64,000 bases of DNA from Methylophilus sp. 5 (GTDB taxonomy: Bacteria > Pseudomonadota > Gammaproteobacteria > Burkholderiales > Methylophilaceae): contig NZ_KI911560.1 in NCBI RefSeq assembly GCF_000515275.1, positions 2,418,001-2,482,000 on the forward strand. Direction: 5' to 3'. Shown here piece after piece: positions 1 to 8,173 of this stretch; position 1 is the first letter of the stretch, and each line of letters starts with the position of its first letter. The notes under the pieces are model-generated. The model did not search any database. It was not told where the DNA came from and worked only from the letters and a program-made list of their open reading frames with translations. Position numbers and translations under genes: made by a program.

Positions 1-260
1 GGCAAGCTTAAACCTTCGATCAAGCATTCATAGCCTTCCACTTTTGCATCCGGCACATGGCTATCCATCAGGTCGCGTACGCGTTCAAGTGGTTCACGCG
101 GGTATTTATTTTCACGTACCAGTGCGTTTATCCATTCCTCATGGATTGCATCTGTCCAATAGGCTTTAAATAAATCACAGTTTGCCAGGCGCATTAAGCT
201 ATCACGCAGTGGCGCAGGGTAGAGCACGCAGGCGTCAAATAAAACCGCAAAGCGTGCCAT
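1..260 (-). CDS. PIN-domain toxin, partial
   Basis: The N-terminal 86 codons are visible, starting at ATG 260 on the minus strand; the 3' end lies outside the window. The start reads MARFAVLFDACVLYPAPLRD, with the hydrophobic strand and first acidic residue (FDAC) of a PIN nuclease, followed by W-rich helices (YWTDAIHEEW) with another conserved acid. PIN proteins are Mg-dependent RNases and common toxins of type II systems. The gene begins 5 bp after the stop of an HTH antitoxin-like gene, which supports a toxin-antitoxin operon. Function is inferred from fold motif and context; the last catalytic residues are not visible. Confidence 0.75.
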   Translation of the reverse strand, partial: MARFAVLFDACVLYPAPLRDSLMRLANCDLFKAYWTDAIHEEWINALVRENKYPREPLERVRDLMDSHVPDAKVEGYECLIEGLSL

Positions 261-265
261 GTTGT

Positions 266-721
266 TTAATACTCCATCCCTAACGCTTGCGAGAGCTCAG
301 TTAATTCGTCTAGTGCGCTATTCCGCTTGGCGAGTAATGCCTCTTTATAAGCTAGCACGTCACTGGCTAATACCCGTCTATGCGCTCCAACTTTTCGATG
401 TGGCAGTGCACCTTTCTCAAGCAGGCTCACCAAATGCGGGCGACTGACATTCAGCAAATTGGCAGCCTCTTGAGTGCTTAATTCATGGTGAATGGGTACT
501 AGGCTGATTGCGTTGCCTTTGGCCATTTCAGAGACTATATCTAACAGCATTTGCATGACCTGGCCGGGTAAGACAATATCCTCGGCCATCCCATTATGAG
601 CGCGCAAGGTGAGTTGTACACGGTCAGCATCTGCATATTTACTGAGCATACGGCTGGATTGCTTTGCCGCCTCAATTTCTGGTGTTGACGGTAAGTGCAC
701 CACATTCTGTAGCGTATTCAT
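266..721 (-). CDS. Excisionase-family HTH antitoxin of PIN toxin pair
   Basis: This 151-residue protein has a DNA-binding helix-turn-helix of the excisionase/MerR-like type at about residues 84-130 (STQEAANLLNVSRPHLVSLL, then a wing with KVGAHRR). The N-terminal 80 residues are mostly helical and may neutralise the toxin. It sits directly upstream of the PIN gene with a 5-bp gap. Antitoxins of this type usually repress their own operon through the HTH. The upstream 9-bp direct repeats near 763-784 are a candidate operator. The antitoxin role is inferred from gene order. Confidence 0.7.
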   Translation of the reverse strand: MNTLQNVVHLPSTPEIEAAKQSSRMLSKYADADRVQLTLRAHNGMAEDIVLPGQVMQMLLDIVSEMAKGNAISLVPIHHELSTQEAANLLNVSRPHLVSLLEKGALPHRKVGAHRRVLASDVLAYKEALLAKRNSALDELTELSQALGMEY

Positions 722-762
722 TCTGTTAAATCCCTCAATGAAAACTGATTCATATTTAGATT

Positions 763-784
763 AAACGAAATAAACGAAATAAAC
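763..784. promoter_or_regulatory. Short direct repeats upstream of the antitoxin gene
   Basis: The unit AAACGAAAT is repeated twice in tandem and followed by a partial third copy, about 42 bp upstream of the antitoxin start. The 231-bp gap (722-952) is AT-rich. Position and repetition suggest an operator for autorepression, but there is no direct proof. Confidence 0.3.
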
Positions 785-952
785 AATCAATATTAGATTA
801 AGCCAAAAGTCCAAATAAATCTTATTGGCTAATTTTATGGTTCTACGACCTGCTCAATGACAGCGCTGCAACTATTGTGCTTAAAGGGTGTTGCATGAGT
901 GGCTTGGGTTTCTTAAGATTGCATGGTCAATGAGTTGCATGTGAGGTGTTAA

Positions 953-1141
953 ATGAAAACGACGAAAGATCTAATTTTGCAAGAAGAGCGGCTGAACGTG
1001 ACCAACGCGCCTCAGCAGCAGAAAATGTTTATTGCACGTGGATTAGTATCGGCTGAATTCGCACACAAAAATAATGAGTATTACAGCGCGGAGGATGTGC
1101 TCGCAGAGTTGAAATTGATGTTGGATAACATGAAAGCTTGA
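953..1141 (+). CDS. Small antitoxin-like protein, no toxin partner
   Basis: This is a 62-residue, charged, helical protein. Its C-terminal part (SAEFAHKNNEYYSAEDVLAE) resembles the tail of RelB/ParD/Phd-like antitoxins, in which a residue-rich loop precedes a final helix with VLAEL. No toxin gene follows: the next gene is on the other strand and encodes a c-di-GMP enzyme. It may be an orphan antitoxin left after toxin loss, or a free-standing regulator. A short GTGAGGTGTTAA stretch precedes the ATG and supplies a plausible ribosome site. The family assignment is by pattern only. Confidence 0.5.
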   Translation: MKTTKDLILQEERLNVTNAPQQQKMFIARGLVSAEFAHKNNEYYSAEDVLAELKLMLDNMKA

Positions 1142-1161
1142 ATGTTTTTGCAGGTAAGCAT

Positions 1162-3414
1162 TTAGCTGCGACTTTTAATAAACGCTTCAAACGCCTGTGC
1201 CGGTAAAGGTTTTGAGAACAAATACCCTTGCACTTCATCGCAGCCACAATCACGCAAATGTTTGAGCATGGTTTCGTCTTCTACGCCTTCGGCAATCACA
1301 TCTAAATTCAAGGTATGCGCCATTTGCACAATGGCGCGGACGATGGCAGCGTCGTTGGGGTCGGTGTTGATGTCGCGCACAAAGGATTGGTCGATTTTTA
1401 GGCGGTCGATATTGAATTTTTTGAGGTAGGCTAAGCTGGAGTAGCCGGTGCCAAAGTCGTCGATGGCGAGTTTAACACCTAGCTGTTTGAGCACGTCGAG
1501 TTGGGCTAGCAGGTGATCTATGTCTTCTACCAAAATAGATTCCGTGAGTTCTAGCTCAAGTAACTGTGGGTCCAGGCCGGTTTTTTCGAGCGCTTTAATA
1601 ATCACTTTGGCCAGGTTGCCGCGGCGAAATTGCACAGCGGAGACGTTGACGGCCATGCTGAGGGCGGGTAAGCCACTTTTTTGCCATGCCATGGCCTGGC
1701 GGCAGGCTTCTTCTATCACCCATTCGCCTATTTCAACAATGAGGCCGGTTTGTTCGGCAATGCCGATAAACTGCGCCGGCGGTTGCAGGCCATTTTGCGG
1801 ATGATGCCAGCGGATAAGGGCTTCGGCACCGATGACTTTGGCGCTGTTGAGGCTAATTTGCGGCTGGTAGTGCAGCTCAAACTGGTGATGCGCGAGGGCT
1901 TCACGCAAGCCGTAGGCAATATTCAGGTAGTGCAGGCTATCGTTGTTGAGTTTTTCGGTAAAAAACCTGGCGGTGTTGCGGCCTTCTTCTTTGGCTTGCG
2001 ACATGGCTTTGCGCGCGCGGCCAAACAGCTTTTCAAAGTCATTGCCGTCAGTGGGGTAAACGGCGACGCCTACCGAGCAAGAGGTGGAAATATTGCTGCC
2101 AGCAAATGCAAACGGCGATGAAATTTCGTTGAGCAGGGTGTCGACGATGTAGCTGATAGAGTCGTCGTCTTGCATGTTATTCAGCAAAATAATGAACTCG
2201 TCACCACCGTGGCGGCAGATGCTGTCGGTGTCGCGCAAACAGGCTTTGAGCCGTTCGGCAAATAATCGCAACAGCTTGTCGCCAGAGGCATAGCCTAGCG
2301 AATCATTTAAAAACTTAAAGTTATCGAGGTTAAGCGCCAGCAGGCCGATTTTGCTGTTGGCGGCAGCAGCGATAGAAACAGCATTCTCGAGGCGGTCTCT
2401 AAATAGTGCAATGTCAGGCAGGCCGGTGAGGGCGTCGTGTGACGATAAATACTGGATTTCTTTTTGCGCAGACTTGAGGTCGCTGAGATCACTAAAAGTA
2501 CCCACATAGTGGCTGACTTCGCCTGCCTCGTTTTTGACTTCTGTGATCGACAGCCATTCGGGGAACACTTCACCGTTTTTACGCCGGTTCCAGATTTCAC
2601 CGCGCCAGTGGCCAAAGTGATCTACGCTCTCCCACATGCTGCGGTAAAAGCTGGGGTCGTGCAGGCCAGAGGAGAGTACTTTGGGCGTTTTACCTTTGAC
2701 GTCATCGAGCGTAAAGCCCAGCATTTTGGTAAAGGCCGGGTTAACAGAGAGAATCACATGGCGTGTATCGGTCACCATAATGCCTTGCTCGCTGCCCTCG
2801 AACACTTTTTCAAATTGGCGCAGGCTTTCCTGGTATTTGTTGCGGTTGAGCACAATGCCGATGATAGACGAGCCAATTTCAAGCAGCATGCGGTGAAACT
2901 GGCTGGGCTCGCGGTGCTCAAAGCTGGAGAGGGCAAAGGTGCCAATGACCTTGTTTTCGGCAGAAAAAATCGGGATAGACCAGCAGGCCTTAACGTTGAA
3001 CTCATGCGCCAGATGGCGGATATCCTGCCACCGCTCGTCAGTTAACGTATTACTCACGTATTGCACTTTTTGCTGGTAAATCACATTGCCGCAGGAGCCA
3101 CCGCCAGGGCTGGGGCGCAAACCGTTGATTTTCTCAATTTGAGCCTGCGACAGGCTGGGCGCGGCATACACATTGAGTAGCGTATTGTTATTGTCCATCA
3201 GCATGACCGAACTAAACGCGTTAGTGAGCAGGCTTTCTTCGAGGCGACAAATCTGATTGATCACTTCCATGTGATCGGCCCCGCGCGCGACTGATTCCAG
3301 AATGGCGCGTTGTAGCTTAAGTAACTGATTTTGTTCTTCAATAGACAGCGGACGGCTGTCTATTGAATTGGGGTGTGGAACCGATGACGCTGAAACAGTG
3401 GGTTGTGCGCTCAC
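1162..3414 (-). CDS. GAF-PAS-GGDEF-EAL cyclic-di-GMP enzyme
   Basis: This is a 750-residue cytoplasmic protein with no membrane segment. In order it has a GAF domain (about 40-195), a PAS domain (about 200-320), a GGDEF domain (about 325-490) and an EAL domain (about 500-745). The cyclase signature GGDEF is intact at 403-407, with an RDTD inhibitory site exactly five residues upstream. The phosphodiesterase motifs EAL (531-533), ELTES, DDFGTGYSS (652-660) and AEGVED are all present, so both activities are possible. The GAF and PAS domains presumably sense a small ligand or redox state. The gene is monocistronic and a second cyclase lies 1.5 kb away. The net direction of activity cannot be read from sequence. 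Confidence 0.92.
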   Translation of the reverse strand: MSAQPTVSASSVPHPNSIDSRPLSIEEQNQLLKLQRAILESVARGADHMEVINQICRLEESLLTNAFSSVMLMDNNNTLLNVYAAPSLSQAQIEKINGLRPSPGGGSCGNVIYQQKVQYVSNTLTDERWQDIRHLAHEFNVKACWSIPIFSAENKVIGTFALSSFEHREPSQFHRMLLEIGSSIIGIVLNRNKYQESLRQFEKVFEGSEQGIMVTDTRHVILSVNPAFTKMLGFTLDDVKGKTPKVLSSGLHDPSFYRSMWESVDHFGHWRGEIWNRRKNGEVFPEWLSITEVKNEAGEVSHYVGTFSDLSDLKSAQKEIQYLSSHDALTGLPDIALFRDRLENAVSIAAAANSKIGLLALNLDNFKFLNDSLGYASGDKLLRLFAERLKACLRDTDSICRHGGDEFIILLNNMQDDDSISYIVDTLLNEISSPFAFAGSNISTSCSVGVAVYPTDGNDFEKLFGRARKAMSQAKEEGRNTARFFTEKLNNDSLHYLNIAYGLREALAHHQFELHYQPQISLNSAKVIGAEALIRWHHPQNGLQPPAQFIGIAEQTGLIVEIGEWVIEEACRQAMAWQKSGLPALSMAVNVSAVQFRRGNLAKVIIKALEKTGLDPQLLELELTESILVEDIDHLLAQLDVLKQLGVKLAIDDFGTGYSSLAYLKKFNIDRLKIDQSFVRDINTDPNDAAIVRAIVQMAHTLNLDVIAEGVEDETMLKHLRDCGCDEVQGYLFSKPLPAQAFEAFIKSRS

Positions 3415-3517
3415 GGGAGTATCCAGTCTTTTATAGAGTGGTTTGTTTGCTAATCAGTGTTCCTCTTTTGTCAATTGATGTCAATAGTGCTTTACTTGTG
3501 ATGATGCTAGTGAAGCG

Positions 3518-4723
3518 CTAGCGCGGCTGATTTTCCAGTTGCGGCATCACCCATTTGCGGAACATCAACGGCGTGATCATGGTAGTCACAACGCCCATCA
3601 ATACCAGTACCGAGAACAAATCCTGGCCAATAAAACCACGGTCATAGGCGATGCTGGCAATCACCAGTTCCATCACGCCGCGGCCATTGAGAATAAAGCC
3701 GATGCCGAGCGCGTCACTTTTGGATAAGCCTATCAGGCGGCCACCCAGCCAGCCCGCCAGAATTTTGGTCACGATAGACACCACCAGCACCACCGCCACA
3801 AACCAGAATGAGTCGATAACTTGCACTTTAAACTCAAGGCCGAGATAGGCAAAAAATACCGGTGCCAGAAAGCCGCCGGTAATCGAGCTCAAGGTTAGCT
3901 CGAGTTGTTTGTAGCGTGATGGCAAGAAAAATGTGCGGTCAATGAGCAGGGCGCCAAAAAAGGCGCCAATCACAAAGTGAAAGCCCAGGGCGGCGCTCAC
4001 CGAGCCAAAGATCAGCACCAGTAGCAATAGCAGGCCAAATAAGGCTTCATTGCCGATTAAATCCACCAGTTTTTCTGACCACTGGTCAATATTAATGCCT
4101 TTTTCGACTACTTTTTTGATCAACAGGCTGACGCTGACGATTAACACAATCAGCAGGATCAGTTTCCAGCTGGCGTGAAAAATAGCACCGGCCACGGCTT
4201 GGTAGGACTTTTGTTCTGGCAGATTAAGAATCACGCCCAATACCAGCAAGGCGGCAATATCGTTAAAAATGGCGGTGGCAACCGAGTAGCGTGCAATGTT
4301 GGAGTCTAGCAACTTAAAGCTTTGCAAAATGCTCACGGTGACCGGCAAGGCGGTGATTGACACGCACAAACCCAAAAATATAGTGCGGCTGACATCGAGG
4401 CCAAAGCCGACGCCGACCAGAATGCCGCCTGTGAGCGGTAAAATAAACCCTAACAGTGCAATGACCACGCCCTTGCCGCGCATGGAGTCTATCACCTCCT
4501 TGAAGTTCATTTCCAGGCCAGCAGACAGGACAATCAGAAACACCGCAAACTCTGAAATACCTGTCAGGGCGGGGGTTGGTGCAATCAGGTTTAACAAACT
4601 GGGGCCTAAAATCACACCGGCCAGCATTTCACCAATAATGGCGGGTTGGTTAAAGCGGCTAAACACTTGCCCCAGCAAGCGGGCAGAGACAATGAGAATG
4701 AGCAGGGTGGTCAGTAAAGGCAT
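3518..4723 (-). CDS. CPA2-family cation/proton antiporter
   Basis: The 401 residues form about 12 hydrophobic segments. The start (NQPAIIGEMLAGVILGPSLL) is the hallmark of the CPA2 Na+/H+ exchanger domain (KefB/NapA-like), and the ion-binding region appears around FNDIAALLVLG. It ends after the transmembrane core without the TrkA-N/RCK domain of KefB or KefC, so glutathione-type gating is not expected. Cation exchange for pH or ion homeostasis is the family role; the actual ion is not predictable. It stands alone between two c-di-GMP genes. Confidence 0.85.
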   Translation of the reverse strand: MPLLTTLLILIVSARLLGQVFSRFNQPAIIGEMLAGVILGPSLLNLIAPTPALTGISEFAVFLIVLSAGLEMNFKEVIDSMRGKGVVIALLGFILPLTGGILVGVGFGLDVSRTIFLGLCVSITALPVTVSILQSFKLLDSNIARYSVATAIFNDIAALLVLGVILNLPEQKSYQAVAGAIFHASWKLILLIVLIVSVSLLIKKVVEKGINIDQWSEKLVDLIGNEALFGLLLLLVLIFGSVSAALGFHFVIGAFFGALLIDRTFFLPSRYKQLELTLSSITGGFLAPVFFAYLGLEFKVQVIDSFWFVAVVLVVSIVTKILAGWLGGRLIGLSKSDALGIGFILNGRGVMELVIASIAYDRGFIGQDLFSVLVLMGVVTTMITPLMFRKWVMPQLENQPR

Positions 4724-4931
4724 GATTTTCTCTTTGTTTTGTTACAAAACAGCCGCCAGTGTGTGAGGGTTCTGCATGTTGAAACGGATAATTAAAATAC
4801 AGTCATGTATGTATAATTATTCAGAGTGTAAATCATTTATGCCCGCAGTGGCATGCATGGCGTGCAAAATAGCTGCTTGAATAAATGAAAAAACGGGCGC
4901 GCCGGAGTGCTAGCGCAGGGAGTAGCCAGCG

Positions 4932-6500
4932 TTAGCTAGCGAGTACTTGGATCATTTCTTTGCGATTTTTGCGGGTGCGCTTGTCTGCATACATGCGTTT
5001 GTCGGCGATGCGCATGAGCGTTTCGGTCTCGCTGGCTTCATGGCTGAACACCACGCCTACGCTGGCGCCAGCACTGGCAAAGCCTTCTTTTTGCATTTGA
5101 ATATGCGTGTATTCGAGCTGATGCTGGCACCATTCAACATCATCTTCATGGCACACAATTGCAAACTCATCGCCGCCTAGTCGATACAGCTGGCCATGCG
5201 TATCCAGTTTTCTAGACAATATCTCGCAAAAGCTTTTGAGCAGGTGATCGCCCGCTTCGTGACCAAAATGATCGTTCACATGTTTGAGGTTATCTATATC
5301 AATAAACATCAGGCAGCCATGCTCGGGAAACTGCAGCATTTGATTTTCGAGCGCATGCCGGTTAGGCACGCTGGTGAGCCGGTCTGTCATGGCGATTGAG
5401 CGCGTGCTTTGCAGCTCGGCCAGCATATGTTCTTTTTCTTTGTGCAGACGGTTAATTTGATAGGCCACCAGCAACGAGAGCAAGATCGCCTCAACCGCTA
5501 CGGCGATTAACCCGAATTGCTCTATGGTCCAGGCATTTGACGTTAGTCGCTCAGCGGTGATAGACAAGCCACCCAAGATGCCAAACACGCTGATGGCAAA
5601 CAGGTAAAGTTGCGCTATACGGTGTTTCTGCAGGCTGAGACGGATGCCGCAGGCAAGGCCAAACACGAGAAAAATTGCCACACCAATCCTATCCATCTCC
5701 AGCATCCAGTTGGGGAGGATCATGGCGGTGACCAGCAGCGCCAGCAGCCCTGCGCGCGCCACCATCGACAGGTAATACAGCTTGGCGTGATGAAACTGGT
5801 TAATGCCCAGCAAATGACACACAAAACTGATGTAAGCCAGGTTAGAAAATAAAATCGGCAAACTGGTGAGGTAAAACCAGTGCCATGCAAATAATTGCTT
5901 AAATGCGCCCAGCGCTGCGCTTTGAAAAATCAGGTTGCCCAGAATAAACAGCGCATACATGCGCTCAGTGTCGTGGCCAGTGGTCACGCCCAGCGCTGAG
6001 TAGTAAGTGAAAATGCCTAGCAGCACCCCCAGTAACAACAGGCTGGCGGCGGTTGTGTGGTTGGTGAGTCGCTGGTAGGTTGCCAGATCTGAGATAAATA
6101 TTTCTGGCTGCGCCAGGTAGTAGGGGGACTGTAACCAGGTAATCAGGCGATAGGTGCCTGGTTCCAGGTGAACGATGCGGCCATGCCTGAGCAAAAACGG
6201 GTCGCTCTCCTCGCTGCTTAACCCGCCTTTGATGATGCTGGTTTGTTTGTTGTTGTCGGTGATTTCGTGTTGAAAATGCGCAATGGTCGAAGTGTTTTTA
6301 AAATCAATCACATATTGGTCGGCGCGCGAGATCTTGAGCACACTTTGGCAGACAAATTTGCCGCCTTGCAGCGGAATACTGGCAAGCACAACGCCCTTGC
6401 TGTTCATGCAGGTGGTGCCAAGCAGCGTGGGACTGGCCGAGGCCTGCGGCAACAGGGCGCCCCATAACGCAATCAGCATCCAGAAGAAAAAACGTTGCAA
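4932..6500 (-). CDS. 7TM-DISM receptor diguanylate cyclase
   Basis: The protein has 522 residues. A signal peptide (MQRFFFWMLIALWGALLPQA) precedes a periplasmic 7TMR-DISMED2-like sensor (about 25-145), seven membrane segments (about 150-350), a short coiled coil and a GGDEF domain (about 365-520). The active site LGGDEF is intact, but the inhibitory-site position five residues upstream reads DTHG rather than RxxD, so product inhibition is probably lost. The start codon used is TTG at 6500, because it gives a proper positively charged signal peptide; ATG 6479 is possible. The domain set indicates a carbohydrate or envelope-signal-responsive cyclase in the inner membrane. There is no EAL domain. 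Confidence 0.88.
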   Translation of the reverse strand: MQRFFFWMLIALWGALLPQASASPTLLGTTCMNSKGVVLASIPLQGGKFVCQSVLKISRADQYVIDFKNTSTIAHFQHEITDNNKQTSIIKGGLSSEESDPFLLRHGRIVHLEPGTYRLITWLQSPYYLAQPEIFISDLATYQRLTNHTTAASLLLLGVLLGIFTYYSALGVTTGHDTERMYALFILGNLIFQSAALGAFKQLFAWHWFYLTSLPILFSNLAYISFVCHLLGINQFHHAKLYYLSMVARAGLLALLVTAMILPNWMLEMDRIGVAIFLVFGLACGIRLSLQKHRIAQLYLFAISVFGILGGLSITAERLTSNAWTIEQFGLIAVAVEAILLSLLVAYQINRLHKEKEHMLAELQSTRSIAMTDRLTSVPNRHALENQMLQFPEHGCLMFIDIDNLKHVNDHFGHEAGDHLLKSFCEILSRKLDTHGQLYRLGGDEFAIVCHEDDVEWCQHQLEYTHIQMQKEGFASAGASVGVVFSHEASETETLMRIADKRMYADKRTRKNRKEMIQVLAS

Positions 6501-6635
6501 GCCTATTATCCAGTCAAAGTGTTGGAAAAAAGTGTCGAATCTCGACGCAGTGTACAGGAAACATTCCGTAGGACGGCTAGACTAACGCATTAAAGAAGGC
6601 AAAGAATTACTAATAAAGTGTGGAAAAGTGCCAAT

Positions 6636-6662
6636 AAAAAACCCGCATAAATGCGGGTTTTT
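6636..6662 (-). terminator. Intrinsic terminator after small lipoprotein gene
   Basis: A nine-base-pair stem (AAAACCCGC with GCGGGTTTT, loop of six) lies 17 bp past the lipoprotein stop. On the minus strand it is followed by a T-run. The A/T tracts on both sides would also allow termination from the other strand. Confidence 0.85.
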
Positions 6663-6678
6663 GTGCTGCTAAAAACGA

Positions 6679-6927
6679 TTATTTGTTTTCAACCGCTGCT
6701 TTGGCGGCATCGGCAGTTTCTGCGGCTTGTTGCTCAGCGGCGGCAGCGGCTTCTTTGGCGGCTTGTACCGCGTCGGCTGCAGCATTTTTGGCTTCGCTGG
6801 CGGCGGTTTCAGCATGTTCTTGTGCAGATTCAACCGCTTGTTCAACTTGTGGTTCTTTGTCACCGCAAGCAACCAGCAGTGTGCTGCTTAATGTTGCGAT
6901 CAGTAATAAACGAATAAATGCTGACAT
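6679..6927 (-). CDS. Small Ala-rich coiled-coil lipoprotein
   Basis: This is an 82-residue protein. A signal sequence ends in a lipobox LVAC (Cys21), followed by a low-complexity helix of Ala, Glu and Lys with heptad character to the C-terminus (ending ENK). It resembles Lpp-like or DUF-type small periplasmic lipoproteins that form coiled coils. Lipidation in the inner or outer membrane is expected; the residue after Cys is Gly, which is not the Asp inner-membrane retention signal. An AAGGG ribosome site precedes the ATG. Function is unknown. Confidence 0.8.
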   Translation of the reverse strand: MSAFIRLLLIATLSSTLLVACGDKEPQVEQAVESAQEHAETAASEAKNAAADAVQAAKEAAAAAEQQAAETADAAKAAVENK

Positions 6928-6977
6928 AGTCGAGTCCCTTTAATAATGAGTTGTTGGTTTTGTTGTGAGTAAAACGG

Positions 6978-7475
6978 TTATTCAGGAATGCGTAATACCT
7001 GACCCGGATAAATCTTGTCAGGGTGGTTGAGCATGGGGCGGTTTGCCTCGAAAATTTTCATATAACTGTTGGCGTTGCCATACATCTCTTTGGCCACTTT
7101 GGATAAAGTATCGCCTTTGACCACGGTGTAAAACTTGGCCTCAGGCTCTGGGGAAGGCACATGAAGCTGGTCTTGCACCGCCTCAACCCCAGCCACATTG
7201 CCGCAACAGAGCAAAATCTTTTCTTTATTCTCTTGCGTATCAATGTTGCCTTGCACAATGACGGTGCCGCTGGCGCCATCAAACTTCACGTCGTAGCCGG
7301 TGGTCGGTAAATTGTTTTTGGCAATATAGCTTTGAATCGCTTGCGCCGCCGCTGCGTTGGCGGCGTCAACGTTTACCGGGGTAGGTGCCTTGCTGGCCGT
7401 TTCTTGTGCTGCTTTGGCTTCTCCGGTGCCAAACAGTTTTTCACCTGCTTCTTTGATAAAAGAAAATAATCCCAT
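6978..7475 (-). CDS. kbp: BON-LysM protein, Kbp/YgaU family
   Basis: The protein has 165 residues from ATG 7475, chosen because AGGAG lies just upstream and the sequence MGLFSFIKEAGEKLFG matches the start of E. coli Kbp (YgaU). A BON domain (about 55-110) is followed by a C-terminal LysM domain (about 115-164, FYTVVKGDTLSKVAKEMYGN). E. coli Kbp is a cytoplasmic K+-binding protein; LysM can also bind peptidoglycan. There is no signal peptide, which is consistent with the cytosolic family. It is monocistronic, downstream of pqiC on the same strand. Confidence 0.85.
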   Translation of the reverse strand: MGLFSFIKEAGEKLFGTGEAKAAQETASKAPTPVNVDAANAAAAQAIQSYIAKNNLPTTGYDVKFDGASGTVIVQGNIDTQENKEKILLCCGNVAGVEAVQDQLHVPSPEPEAKFYTVVKGDTLSKVAKEMYGNANSYMKIFEANRPMLNHPDKIYPGQVLRIPE

Positions 7476-7567
7476 CGCCTGCTCCTGACTTGTTATTTTG
7501 TGAAAAGAAATTTCATCATAACAAATTGGCGGCGTGGTCACTACCTCTTCAGGTTTAAATTTTTTCG

Positions 7568-8161
7568 CTATGGCAAAGTTTGTAATTGGCTGGCAATTTG
7601 CTCACTGAGCAAGTCCAGATCATGGCCGAGTGCGCGCACCAGGGCAGGGTAACCATTTTCAGCCAATGGCGTGCTAAATTTGAATGACTGGTTGGCGCCT
7701 GCTACATGGTCGGCGCTATTGAGTTGCCATTGTCCGCTCAACACAGCATAGCCACGCATCTGGCCGTGAAACTGCTCTATGGTGAGGTGCAGGGTGTTGG
7801 CGGCAGCTAAGCCGGGCTGCGGGTCAACGATGATGGTATTGCCTAAGCGGCTCGCCAGGCGTGCACGCAAGCCACGGCGCAGCTCTTGCGACAGGTTATC
7901 TACCCACAGATGGTCACGCGCTGGCTGCATGGTAATGTCGTCGGTTTGTATCACAATGCGGTCTGTATCCAGATAATCGGCCAGCTGGATTCGGTTTAAC
8001 ACCAGGGTGCGCGTTAACGTAGCGCCTGGCTGTGGTGCGGCCACCTCTGGCAGGCTGTAACGCTGGGTATTGACTGGCGGGTTTGATTTAAAACATGCGC
8101 TCAGGCTAACCCCCAGCAATACCAGTAAACCAAAGCGTAAGTGTGTTGTATTCATCATCAT
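7568..8161 (-). CDS. pqiC: PqiC-like outer-membrane lipoprotein
   Basis: This is a 197-residue lipoprotein with lipobox LSAC (Cys23) and an ABC-type transport auxiliary (DUF330/PqiC) domain covering the rest, including the RYSLPEVA and LDTDRIVIQ segments. PqiC forms a ring at the outer membrane and docks the PqiB needle that carries lipids across the periplasm. It is the third gene of pqiABC, 12 bp after pqiB. Three in-frame ATGs occur at the start (8161, 8158, 8155), so the exact start may be shifted by one or two residues. Confidence 0.88.
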   Translation of the reverse strand: MMMNTTHLRFGLLVLLGVSLSACFKSNPPVNTQRYSLPEVAAPQPGATLTRTLVLNRIQLADYLDTDRIVIQTDDITMQPARDHLWVDNLSQELRRGLRARLASRLGNTIIVDPQPGLAAANTLHLTIEQFHGQMRGYAVLSGQWQLNSADHVAGANQSFKFSTPLAENGYPALVRALGHDLDLLSEQIASQLQTLP

Positions 8162-8173
8162 GCGGTGTGTTCC

